Assembly (NCBI GenBank): GCA_043779285.1
Contig: JAYWEL010000031.1
Location: 1 to 14,078, forward strand
Reading direction: 5' to 3'
Length of the DNA stretch: 14,078 nucleotides
Source of the DNA: MGR-bin208 sp043779285
Lineage (GTDB): Bacteria > Bacteroidota > Bacteroidia > Chitinophagales > Chitinophagaceae
Below the pieces are notes generated by a model that did not search any database, was not told the DNA's origin, and was given only the letters and a program-made list of their open reading frames with translations. Positions 7,778 to 14,078 of the stretch are shown here, in pieces. Each line of letters opens with the position of its first letter. Positions within the stretch are counted from its first letter, which is position 1. Position numbers and translations under genes: made by a program.

Positions 7778-8527
7778 TTAATAGATTTTTATTCCTGAGC
7801 TTATATATGGTGAAAAATTTTCGTCGTCTGGATCCAATTCGGTTATTAAAGTATCCACTTTATTCAGTTCACAAATTTGTATGGGTTGATGTGTATTTAA
7901 TTTTTCCGAAATGGTCATACAAACCAATTCTTTTGAAACGGCAATCATTTCTTTTTTCAATTGTACTATTTCCCAATCATCATCTGTAACTCCATTTTTG
8001 AGATCAATGGAGTTAACTCCCAAAAAACACAAGTCTGGTTTTAATTCATTGATTTTATTGATAGCATTTCCACCAACGGTAATCTTGGAGTTTTTTGAAA
8101 GCTTATCACCAATAACAATGATTTCAATATTGGGGTGCTGCATATAAGCAACAATCACCGGAATACTCCCGGTAATAAAAGTAGCTTTTAAAGAGGACGG
8201 TAATATTTTGGCCATTTCCACGATTGTCGTTCCTCCACCGGTTAATACAAACATGCCATCTTTAATCAGGCCGACCGCTTTTTGTGCAATCAGCTTTTTT
8301 TCTTTTAATGCGTAAATGTTTGTGTTGTAATTCGGAACCTGATTGTATGATAAAGAAAGAGCTCCACCATGTACTTTGTAAATTTTTCCATCATCACTTA
8401 ACTCTTGTAAATCTCTTCTTACCGTATCTTCTGACACATCTATTTCAGTACTTAGTTGGGCAGAAAGTACTTTATTATGCAGATTTATGCGGTGTAAAAT
8501 AAAAGCTTGTCGCTCTTTCTTAAGCAT
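7778..8527 (-). CDS. DeoR/GlpR-family transcriptional regulator
   Basis: Cytosolic DNA-binding regulator of 249 residues, the usual size. The N-terminal winged helix-turn-helix spans about 1-57, with SAQLSTEIDVSEDTVRRDL (22-40) followed by the DeoR-type wing DDGKIYKVHGGA. The C-terminal sensor domain (about 75-235) belongs to the sugar-phosphate-isomerase-like fold and carries LTGGGTTIVEMAKILP (95-110), expected to bind a phosphorylated sugar in this family, and GVNSIDLKNGVTDDD (170-184). It is first in a probable leftward operon with the SusC- and SusD-like genes and divergent from anmK, so it most likely controls both directions from the shared intergenic region. A phosphosugar such as MurNAc-6-phosphate would be a natural inducer, but this is inference. 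The only ATG at the family N-terminus is at 8527. Confidence 0.93.
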   Translation of the reverse strand: MLKKERQAFILHRINLHNKVLSAQLSTEIDVSEDTVRRDLQELSDDGKIYKVHGGALSLSYNQVPNYNTNIYALKEKKLIAQKAVGLIKDGMFVLTGGGTTIVEMAKILPSSLKATFITGSIPVIVAYMQHPNIEIIVIGDKLSKNSKITVGGNAINKINELKPDLCFLGVNSIDLKNGVTDDDWEIVQLKKEMIAVSKELVCMTISEKLNTHQPIQICELNKVDTLITELDPDDENFSPYISSGIKIY

Positions 8528-8585
8528 TTACAGTTATTATACATTAAAATAAATTAAATTCTCGCACAAAACCGCATAGACCCGA

Positions 8586-8630
8586 AAATACTTAATCACA
8601 AAACATAAGTATTTATGTTAGTAAGTTTTT
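8586..8630. promoter_or_regulatory. Candidate operator in the deoR/anmK divergent region
   Basis: AAATACTTA (8586-8594) is repeated as its exact reverse complement TAAGTATTT (8606-8614), with half-sites centred 20 bp apart, about two helical turns. A third half-site-like copy, TAAGTTTTT (8622-8630, 8 of 9 matches), follows. An overlapping second dyad, AACATAA/TTATGTT, occupies 8602-8619. The left arm overlaps TATTTTCG (8590-8583 on the minus strand), a one-mismatch -7 element that could drive the regulator gene. The whole region is AT-rich, so chance dyads are possible; location between a DeoR-type regulator and a divergent sugar kinase gene supports a real operator. Confidence 0.45.
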
Positions 8631-8706
8631 TTATTAATTTCTTTATGATAATATCTTAATTTAAAATTTAAACTAGAATGATTGCTAAAATATTTAAACC
8701 ATAAAA

Positions 8707-9909
8707 ATGAACAGAAACATTTCATCCCTTTGCAGGATTTCTGAAAAAGAAGAGCGTACAATAATCGGATTAATGAGTGGCACTTCTGTTGATGGGTTAG
8801 ATATTGCTCTTTGCAGAGTAAGGGGTTCGGGAACAGAAACTAAAATTGAAATTTGTGATTTTGATACAATCTCCTATTCTTCCGATTTTAAATCGGAGGT
8901 GAAATCCGTATTTGCTAAAAAAGAAGTTGATTTTGAAAAACTATGTTTGCTCAATCCCTGGGTAGCTCAACAACAGGCTGCCATGATTAATTTATTTTTA
9001 AAAAAAAGAAATATATCTCCGGATGAAATTGATCTGATAGCCAGTCATGGACAAACTGTTTATCATGCCCCCAAAGCATTACACCTATTGGAAAAATTCG
9101 GAAATGCCACCCTACAAATAGGCGACGGAGATCATTTGGCAGTATCAACAGGCATTATTACTATCAGTGATTTCAGACAAAAGCATATTGCAGCAGGTGG
9201 TGAGGGAGCACCACTGGCTGTTTATGGTGATTACCTTATTTTTTCAAAACAACATGAAAATAGAATTATGTTGAATATGGGCGGTATTGCCAATTTTACA
9301 TATCTACCCGGAAACTTAAATCCCAACCTGATTTTCAGTTCCGATACAGGTCCGGGAAATACTATTATGGATGCTTTGGTACAACAACATTTTCCGGAAA
9401 AATATTTTGATGAAAATGCGGCTATTGCAATTCAGGGGAAAGTAAATGAATCCTTATTGAAAGCCTTAAAAGACCATCCATTCTTTGAACAAAATTTCCC
9501 TAAAACTACTGGTCCGGAACTATTTAATTTAAAATATCTGCAATTGGCAAAAGAAAAAGCTGATATTAATGAAATAAGCTTATTTGATACGATGGCAACA
9601 TTGAACTTGTTTTCTGCATCTACCATAGTTGAAGCTATTCACAAATCAACTTTGCAGCAAAATGAATTTACATTGTATGCAAGTGGAGGTGGCTTGCACA
9701 ATTCATTACTCATGCAGCATATCAAAAATTTACTTCCGGGAATCCCAATACATACTACTTCAACGCTTGGCATACAACCTGATGCAAAAGAAGCAGTACT
9801 GTTTGCCGTGTTAGCAAATGAATGCATTGCCGGAGGAGAAATACAATTCAATAATCAAATTCAAGGAATCCCTTCTTTAACTATGGGCAAAATAAGTTTT
9901 CCCTGGTAA
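8707..9909 (+). CDS. anmK: Anhydro-N-acetylmuramic acid kinase
   Basis: Cytosolic enzyme of peptidoglycan recycling: it opens the 1,6-anhydro ring of anhMurNAc and phosphorylates it with ATP to MurNAc-6-phosphate, normally passed to the etherase MurQ (not in this window). The 400-residue product has all family motifs: GLMSGTSVDGLDIAL (21-35, phosphate loop), ASHGQTVYH (112-120), DFRQKHIAAGGEGAPL (155-170), MLNMGGIANFTYL, SDTGPGNTIMDAL (212-224) and YASGGGLHN (324-332). Asp213 in DTGPGN corresponds, by remembered alignment, to the catalytic base of the Pseudomonas enzyme and is present. It is longer than proteobacterial AnmK (about 365-370) by an 18-residue N-terminal tail and later insertions. 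The next Met (23) is inside the first motif, so the ATG at 8707 must be the start. Divergent from the DeoR-type regulator, converging with proS. Confidence 0.96.
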   Translation: MNRNISSLCRISEKEERTIIGLMSGTSVDGLDIALCRVRGSGTETKIEICDFDTISYSSDFKSEVKSVFAKKEVDFEKLCLLNPWVAQQQAAMINLFLKKRNISPDEIDLIASHGQTVYHAPKALHLLEKFGNATLQIGDGDHLAVSTGIITISDFRQKHIAAGGEGAPLAVYGDYLIFSKQHENRIMLNMGGIANFTYLPGNLNPNLIFSSDTGPGNTIMDALVQQHFPEKYFDENAAIAIQGKVNESLLKALKDHPFFEQNFPKTTGPELFNLKYLQLAKEKADINEISLFDTMATLNLFSASTIVEAIHKSTLQQNEFTLYASGGGLHNSLLMQHIKNLLPGIPIHTTSTLGIQPDAKEAVLFAVLANECIAGGEIQFNNQIQGIPSLTMGKISFPW

Positions 9910-9914
9910 ATAAA

Positions 9915-9940
9915 GCTGTCAATTTAAGTCAGTCTTTTTC
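9915..9940 (+). terminator. Weak possible terminator between anmK and proS
   Basis: CTGTC (9916-9920) and GTCAG (9928-9932) form a short imperfect stem around a 7-base loop, followed by TCTTTTTC. It lies just after the anmK stop in the 48-base gap to the convergent proS stop. The stem is weak, but nothing better is seen in the gap. Confidence 0.3.
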
Positions 9941-9957
9941 TTGAATTTTTATTTTTA

Positions 9958-11433
9958 TCAATATGCCCTGGCAAACAAAACCCGTTGTGTAGAAAGATTT
10001 CCGGTTAAAATACATGTCCCTTCTTCCATTTCATTATTGATAGGAATACAACGAATGGTTGCTTTGGTTTTATCCTTGATTAATTTTTCTGTATCTGCAC
10101 TTCCATCCCAATGTGCGGAAACAAAACCGGTTTTTTCATCCAGTGTTTTTTCAAATTCTTCCCATGTATCAACTTTAGTAACATGTGATTGCTGATATGC
10201 TTTTGCTTTATCAAATAAATTCGTTTGAATTTCTTCAAGCATTAATGCTACATATTCTGCAATACCATCTAATGATACACTTCTTTTTTCTTTGGTATCC
10301 CTTCTTGCCAATTCAATTACATTATTGGTCAGATCTCTTTCTCCTAAAGCCAATCGGATTGGGACACCTTTCATTTCATACTCAGCAAACTTCCAACCAG
10401 GCCGATTATTATCGTTATCATCATATTTCACCCGTATACCCATTGCTTTAAATTGTTTGACCAGATCATGTGCTTTATGGTCTATCAGTTTCTTTTGCTC
10501 ATCTCCTTTATAAATTGGAATGATGACAACCTGTAAAGGGGCAATTTTAGGCGGCATTACCAGTCCGTCATCATCGCTATGTGCCATCACCAATGCACCT
10601 ATCAAACGGGTACTTACCCCCCAGCTTGTTGCCCATACATACTCCAGTTTATTTTCTTTATTTGAAAATTTCACATCAAAAGCTTTTGCAAAATTCTGTC
10701 CCAGGAAATGGGATGTTCCTGCCTGTAAAGCCTTTCCATCCTGCATCAGGGCTTCAATACAATAGGTATCAACGGCCCCAGCGAATCGTTCGCTTTCTGT
10801 CTTCACTCCTTTTATTACCGGTAATGCCATAAACTCTTCTGCAAATGTTGCATATATGTCCAAAATTTTTCTTGTTTCTTCCATAGCTTCTTCCTGTGTG
10901 GCATGTGCTGTATGGCCCTCCTGCCATAAAAATTCGGTAGTGCGTAAGAACAATCTTGTACGCATCTCCCACCGAACTACATTGGCCCATTGATTGATTA
11001 ATAAAGGCAGGTCACGATACGACTTTATCCAGTCCTTATATGTACTCCATATGATGGTTTCACTTGTAGGACGAATAATCAATTCTTCCTCCAACTTTGC
11101 ATCGGGATCTACAATAATGCCGCCTCCATTTGGATCATTCATTAAACGATAATGAGTCACTACAGCACATTCTTTGGCAAACCCTTCCACGTGAGCAGCT
11201 TCCTTACTCAAAAAGCTTTTTGGAATGAATAAAGGGAAATAAGCATTCACGTGTCCGGTATCTTTAAACATTTTATCCAAAGCATCCCGCATATTTTCCC
11301 ATAACCCAAATCCATAAGGCTTAATAACCATGCAACCTCTTACAGCCGAATAATCGGCTAACCCACCTTTTATTACCAAATCATTATACCACTGCGAATA
11401 ATCCTTTTCTCTCGATGTAATTTCTTTACTCAT
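9958..11433 (-). CDS. proS: Prolyl-tRNA synthetase, type without editing insertion
   Basis: Cytosolic class II aminoacyl-tRNA synthetase that charges tRNA-Pro. At 491 residues it is the shorter archaeal/eukaryal-like form with no INS editing domain. Visible elements: N-terminal SQWYNDLVIKGGLADYSAVR (13-32) followed by GCMVIKPYGF, RPTSETIIW (121-129), motif 2 RWEMRTRLFLRTTEFLWQEG (154-173), VKTESERFAGAVDTYCIEAL (210-229), motif 3 SWGVSTRLIGALVMAHSDDD (270-289), anticodon-binding domain about 300-400, and the C-terminal domain about 415-491 ending VLFARAY. The C-terminal domain of this class often holds a four-Cys zinc site. Here the first pair reads WDG and ADT rather than WCG and EEC, and the last Cys position is Thr (ILTG), so the zinc site appears lost; I believe this is common in Bacteroidota. 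The ATG at 11433 gives the expected N-terminus. Confidence 0.96.
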   Translation of the reverse strand: MSKEITSREKDYSQWYNDLVIKGGLADYSAVRGCMVIKPYGFGLWENMRDALDKMFKDTGHVNAYFPLFIPKSFLSKEAAHVEGFAKECAVVTHYRLMNDPNGGGIIVDPDAKLEEELIIRPTSETIIWSTYKDWIKSYRDLPLLINQWANVVRWEMRTRLFLRTTEFLWQEGHTAHATQEEAMEETRKILDIYATFAEEFMALPVIKGVKTESERFAGAVDTYCIEALMQDGKALQAGTSHFLGQNFAKAFDVKFSNKENKLEYVWATSWGVSTRLIGALVMAHSDDDGLVMPPKIAPLQVVIIPIYKGDEQKKLIDHKAHDLVKQFKAMGIRVKYDDNDNNRPGWKFAEYEMKGVPIRLALGERDLTNNVIELARRDTKEKRSVSLDGIAEYVALMLEEIQTNLFDKAKAYQQSHVTKVDTWEEFEKTLDEKTGFVSAHWDGSADTEKLIKDKTKATIRCIPINNEMEEGTCILTGNLSTQRVLFARAY

Positions 11434-11547
11434 ATTTATCTTTTATCTGAATTTGATCTTTAAACATTAATTAACACTAAATGAATGAACTTTATAGAGC
11501 AATTACTGATAACTTGTTGTCTTATATCTGTAAGTTAAAAAGTTGCA

Positions 11548-11555
11548 CAAAAATA
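11548..11555 (-). promoter_or_regulatory. Possible -7 promoter element for proS
   Basis: The minus strand reads TATTTTTG, an exact match to TAnnTTTG, in the divergent gap between proS and the Asn/Ser-rich lipoprotein gene. It would give proS a leader of roughly 105-110 bases. No good -33 TTG accompanies it. On the plus strand, TATATCTG (11523-11530) is a one-mismatch candidate for the lipoprotein gene; if both are used, the transcripts overlap head-on. Confidence 0.33.
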
Positions 11556-11589
11556 GTAACTTCAATTTTAAACTTTTAAACCATTTACT

Positions 11590-12318
11590 ATGTATTCAAA
11601 ATATTTACTTCTAGCGATATTTTCAGCCTTCATAGTTGGTTGTTCATCCTCTTATAAAACGGCTCAAACACCAGATGATGTTTACTTTTCAACAGAGAAA
11701 CCTTCCACTGATAATTATGTACAAGTAAGAAAAAACAATAACCGCTATTATACAGCCGATGAATATTATGAAGACAGGATGCTGAAAATGATGGTTGGGG
11801 ACAGAAACCGCTGGTCAGAAGTAGATGACTGGTATTATTATAATAATCGGTATGCCAATTACAACATTAATAGAAACTGGAATGACCCATGGAATTCGTA
11901 CAGTTATTGGAACTTTGCATTTAATCCTTATTGTCCTTCTACATTTAATATTAATGCTAACGCCAACGCCAATACCATTGCAACTGTTAACAGGCCAAGA
12001 GTATTTAATCTGAATAGTTTTTCAAACGAACTGGATATAAAAAAATCGAATATCAAAGTACCGGGTATCAATACAAATAATTGGTTTTATACATCCAATA
12101 CGAATAACAATTCTAATCAATATCCATCTTCATATAATCAAAAATCATCGAATAGAAGTGATGGAGGTTTGTTAAGGGATGTGTTTAACTCAATGGGGAA
12201 TTCTTCCAGATCGAATAATTCATATCAACCCAATTCCAGTTCAACAAATAATAATAGTTCAGGTTCATCTGGCAGTTCCAGCGGCACTACGGCTCCTGTG
12301 AGGAAATTTGATAACTAA
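11590..12318 (+). CDS. Asn/Ser-rich putative lipoprotein, unknown function
   Basis: A 242-residue product with a type II signal peptide (YLLLAIFSAFIVGC, lipid cysteine at 18), so a predicted membrane-anchored surface or periplasmic lipoprotein. The N-terminal third looks structured: TPDDVYFST (27-35) and an aromatic, charged stretch EDRMLKMMVGDRNRW (61-75) leading into SEVDDWYYYNNRY, then WNFAFNPYCPSTFN (107-120). A short ANANAN run follows at about 123-127, and RVFNLNSFSNELD at 137-149. From about 160 it is low-complexity Asn/Ser (with Gly/Thr late), ending PVRKFDN, probably disordered. I know no function for it; similar tails occur in Bacteroidota lipoproteins, and no enzymatic motif is evident. 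The ATG at 11590 sits right at the signal peptide. Transcribed in the same direction as the FadL-like gene 136 bases downstream, though that gene appears to have its own promoter. Confidence 0.83.
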   Translation: MYSKYLLLAIFSAFIVGCSSSYKTAQTPDDVYFSTEKPSTDNYVQVRKNNNRYYTADEYYEDRMLKMMVGDRNRWSEVDDWYYYNNRYANYNINRNWNDPWNSYSYWNFAFNPYCPSTFNINANANANTIATVNRPRVFNLNSFSNELDIKKSNIKVPGINTNNWFYTSNTNNNSNQYPSSYNQKSSNRSDGGLLRDVFNSMGNSSRSNNSYQPNSSSTNNNSSGSSGSSSGTTAPVRKFDN

Positions 12319-12379
12319 ATATTATTTCTTGAATCAACAACCCGGTTTATCATCATGCTTTTTTATTTTTTGCAATTAA

Positions 12380-12407
12380 CATTACCTGCTTTTCAAACCA
12401 GGTAATG
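12380..12407. promoter_or_regulatory. Inverted repeat upstream of the FadL-like gene
   Basis: CATTACCTG (12380-12388) is matched exactly by CAGGTAATG (12399-12407), a 9-bp stem with a 10-base loop. No T-run follows, so it is a poor terminator for the preceding lipoprotein gene. It lies just upstream of the -7 element at 12416-12423, across the expected -33 position, and could equally be a binding site for a dimeric regulator. Confidence 0.4.
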
Positions 12408-12415
12408 AAAGAAAA

Positions 12416-12423
12416 TACTTTTG
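12416..12423 (+). promoter_or_regulatory. Bacteroidota-type -7 promoter element for the FadL-like gene
   Basis: TACTTTTG is an exact match to TAnnTTTG, 31 bases upstream of the ATG at 12455. The expected -33 position falls in or beside the inverted repeat at 12380-12407, without a clear TTG. Confidence 0.45.
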
Positions 12424-12454
12424 CTTTTTAAAAACTAATTCTAAATAATTTTCG

Positions 12455-13984
12455 ATGAAGAAAATTTATTTTATTACGCTTCTTACATATACTTTTTTTA
12501 GCCAGGTAAATGCACAGGAACCAGCAGATGCTTTACGGTATTCATGGCTCTCTCCTTCCGGATCTGCACGCCAGCAGGCTATCGGCGGTGCTATGGGTTC
12601 ATTAGGCGGCGATATTTCTTCGGCTCATGTAAACCCGGCAGGTATTGCTTTTTTTAAAAACCCTGAACTTGTCATAACTCCCGGATTTTTATTGAAAAAA
12701 AACAAATCAACCTACTTAGGCACTACAACCAACAATGCTAACAACAACTTCAACTATGGCATTTCTGGAATTATTTTTTCAAACCCCGGTTCTGGATACC
12801 GGCCTGACAAAAAAAATACCTCTGTTTCCATTACAATTAATAAAATGGCTGATTTTAATAGTAATATGACTTACAGAGGAGCAAATAACCAAAGTTCTTA
12901 TTCTCAAAAATTTTTGGAAGAAATCAGGAATAATAATATTACCAACCCGAACCTTGTAGCCAATAATTTTCCGAATGGAACCAGTCTAGCTTTTAATACG
13001 TATTGGATTGATACTGCAAGCGGAGGAAATGGTCAACCCTATACATTTAAATCACGGTCACCTTTATCCACCGGGCTTTTACAACAAAATGATATTAGCA
13101 GTTCAGGATCTATGTCGGAACTGGCCATTGCAGTTGCAACCAATTATGCAGATAAATTTTATATAGGAGGATCATTAGGAATTCCAATAATTAATTATTC
13201 CCGGGAGTCAACTTTCCTGGAAGCAGATGCAACAACAAATCCGAATAACAATTTTGATTATGCATCTATAAAAGAAACCTTACAAACAAAAGGAGCCGGT
13301 TTGAATTTAAAACTGGGCGTTATTTTTAAACCAACCGAATATATACGGGTTGGATTAAGCATACACAGTCCATCAATCATGGTGATGACTGACAATTACA
13401 GTACGACGGTTATTACTGATACGGAAGGTTATAGAGGACGATTAAATCAAAAATCCGAACAGTCTTTACAATATCAACTGGTTAATCCTTACCGTTTTAT
13501 TGTAAGTGCTTCTTATGTTTTAAGGGAGACAAAAGATGTGAAAAAACAAAAAGGTTTTATTACTGCTGACATTGAATTTGTAAACTACAAAGCTGCTAGT
13601 TTTTCGCAGGACGCAAATGTTGAGAATGATCCTAGTTTAAAATCTTATTTAAAATTGCTGAACCAGGCAATTGACAATGAACAAAAAGCAGCATTAAATA
13701 TGAGACTTGGTGGAGAATTAAAATTCAATACACTGATGGTCAGATTAGGAACTGCTTTTTATGGCAACCCCTATAAAGATATTTATGGATTGAAAGGAAA
13801 CCGTTTTTTTGTGAGTGGTGGATTAGGTTATCGTAATAAAGGAATGTTTATTGACCTTTGCTATGTTCATCAAATGAATAAGGATTCACAACTTCCATAT
13901 CGTTTACAATACAGTCCTTCTCCAAAAGCAAACTTTAATGACCGCAATGGAAACATTCTTCTGACTTTTGGATTTAAGATATAA
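12455..13984 (+). CDS. FadL/OmpP1/TodX-like outer-membrane protein
   Basis: Predicted 509-residue outer-membrane beta-barrel. Signal peptide 1-20, cut after QVNA before Gln21. The mature N-terminus carries ARQQAIGGAMGSLGGDISSA (38-57) followed by HVNPAGIAFF, the pattern seen at the start of FadL-type hydrophobic-compound channels (GGA...D.SA..NPAG). The remainder alternates short amphipathic strands and Asn-rich loops (for example ELAIAVATNYADKFYIGGSL at 222-241, FKPTEYIRVGLSIHSPS at 291-307, FFVSGGLGYRNKGMFIDLCY at 451-470), ending ILLTFGFKI. The last residue is Ile rather than the usual Phe or Trp of a barrel, and the stop codon lies inside the palindromic element starting at 13980. Assignment rests on the N-terminal pattern and barrel architecture; the transported compound, if any, is unknown. 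Confidence 0.8.
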   Translation: MKKIYFITLLTYTFFSQVNAQEPADALRYSWLSPSGSARQQAIGGAMGSLGGDISSAHVNPAGIAFFKNPELVITPGFLLKKNKSTYLGTTTNNANNNFNYGISGIIFSNPGSGYRPDKKNTSVSITINKMADFNSNMTYRGANNQSSYSQKFLEEIRNNNITNPNLVANNFPNGTSLAFNTYWIDTASGGNGQPYTFKSRSPLSTGLLQQNDISSSGSMSELAIAVATNYADKFYIGGSLGIPIINYSRESTFLEADATTNPNNNFDYASIKETLQTKGAGLNLKLGVIFKPTEYIRVGLSIHSPSIMVMTDNYSTTVITDTEGYRGRLNQKSEQSLQYQLVNPYRFIVSASYVLRETKDVKKQKGFITADIEFVNYKAASFSQDANVENDPSLKSYLKLLNQAIDNEQKAALNMRLGGELKFNTLMVRLGTAFYGNPYKDIYGLKGNRFFVSGGLGYRNKGMFIDLCYVHQMNKDSQLPYRLQYSPSPKANFNDRNGNILLTFGFKI

Positions 13985-14044
13985 TACCATCTTGATTTAC
14001 TAAATAGTCCAACGGACTATGTGTAAATCTTAGATGGTATTATA
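13980..14044. repeat. Large imperfect palindrome (65 bases) overlapping the end of the FadL-like gene
   Basis: Three nested inverted-repeat segments share one axis. The outer arms are TATAATACCATCT (13980-13992) and AGATGGTATTATA (14032-14044), 13 bp and perfect. The middle arms are GATTTAC (13994-14000) and GTAAATC (14023-14029). The inner arms are ATAGTCC (14004-14010) and GGACTAT (14014-14020) around the loop AAC. In all 27 pairs are broken only by small internal loops. There is no T-run, so a simple terminator is not obvious. The dinucleotide TA stands at both ends, so a miniature mobile element with TA target duplication is one reading; a REP-like palindromic repeat or a transcript-end stabiliser is another. 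Confidence 0.72.
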
Positions 14045-14071
14045 CCGCAGAAAAGCGCATTGGACTATTTA
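14001..14071. repeat. Inverted copy of the palindrome core downstream
   Basis: TAAATAGTCCAA (14001-14012, inside the palindrome) recurs as its exact reverse complement TTGGACTATTTA at 14060-14071. The heptamer GGACTAT therefore occurs at 14014-14020 and 14062-14068, with its complement at 14004-14010. This suggests the window cuts through the start of a further repeat unit or an array. Pairing 14001-14012 with 14060-14071 would compete with the main hairpin. Confidence 0.6.
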
Positions 14072-14078
14072 CTGTTTA

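Noticed and set aside
9175..9190. His160 in DFRQKH of AnmK where proteobacterial enzymes have Asp; considered as a sign of a dead enzyme.
   Set aside because: The catalytic Asp is the one in DTGPGN (Asp213), which is intact, and the His variant looks typical of Bacteroidota AnmK.
11941..11975. Short repeat encoding Ala-Asn-Ala-Asn in the Asn/Ser-rich lipoprotein, considered as a phase-variable tract.
   Set aside because: It has only about three imperfect units of six bases, and a change in unit number would keep the frame, so no on/off switching is expected.
11825..12013. Plus-strand frame with hydrophobic Ile/Leu/Thr-rich translation.
   Set aside because: It is the frame-shifted reading of the Asn/Tyr-rich lipoprotein (AT-rich codons read one base off give Ile and Leu), so the hydrophobicity is an artefact.

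Overview
The window looks like chromosomal DNA of a Bacteroidota bacterium, most likely close to Chitinophagaceae. The family-level guess is an inference from protein style and has not been tested by a search. The evidence is low GC, a SusC/SusD pair, several lipoproteins and outer-membrane proteins, no obvious Shine-Dalgarno sites, and good matches to the Bacteroidota -7 promoter element TAnnTTTG (upstream of punA, the outer-membrane protein gene and possibly proS, with a one-mismatch version before sucC).

Layout, left to right. Positions 1-125 hold the 5' end of a leftward gene for a secreted protein; it runs off the window and has no ATG, GTG or TTG start. Next come two leftward genes: purine nucleoside phosphorylase (punA) and a lipoprotein of unknown function with a dense His/Asp/Trp/Tyr motif. 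Divergent from these is sucC, the beta subunit of succinyl-CoA synthetase, standing without sucD and ending at a strong hairpin that probably serves as a two-way terminator. The accessory-looking core follows: on the minus strand a DeoR-type regulator, a SusC-type TonB-dependent transporter and a SusD-type lipoprotein lie in that transcriptional order with short gaps; divergent from the regulator is anmK, the anhydro-N-acetylmuramic acid kinase of cell-wall recycling. Then come leftward proS (type without the inserted editing domain), a rightward Asn/Ser-rich lipoprotein and a rightward FadL-like outer-membrane protein. The window closes with a large imperfect palindrome that contains the stop codon of the last gene and has a further inverted copy of its core just downstream.

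How the genes may work together. PunA (purine salvage), SucC (TCA cycle) and ProS (translation) are housekeeping genes. The deoR-susC-susD/anmK cluster is the part that reads as a unit. A SusCD pair with no glycoside hydrolase, a sugar-phosphate-sensing type of regulator and a kinase making MurNAc-6-phosphate suggest uptake and phosphorylation of a cell-wall sugar or muropeptide. That is a hypothesis from gene order. The 179-bp divergent intergenic region holds a 9-bp inverted repeat with half-sites 20 bp apart, a reasonable operator candidate. I see no RNA genes, CRISPR array, insertion-sequence transposase or defence system, and no stretch over 300 bases lacks a gene.
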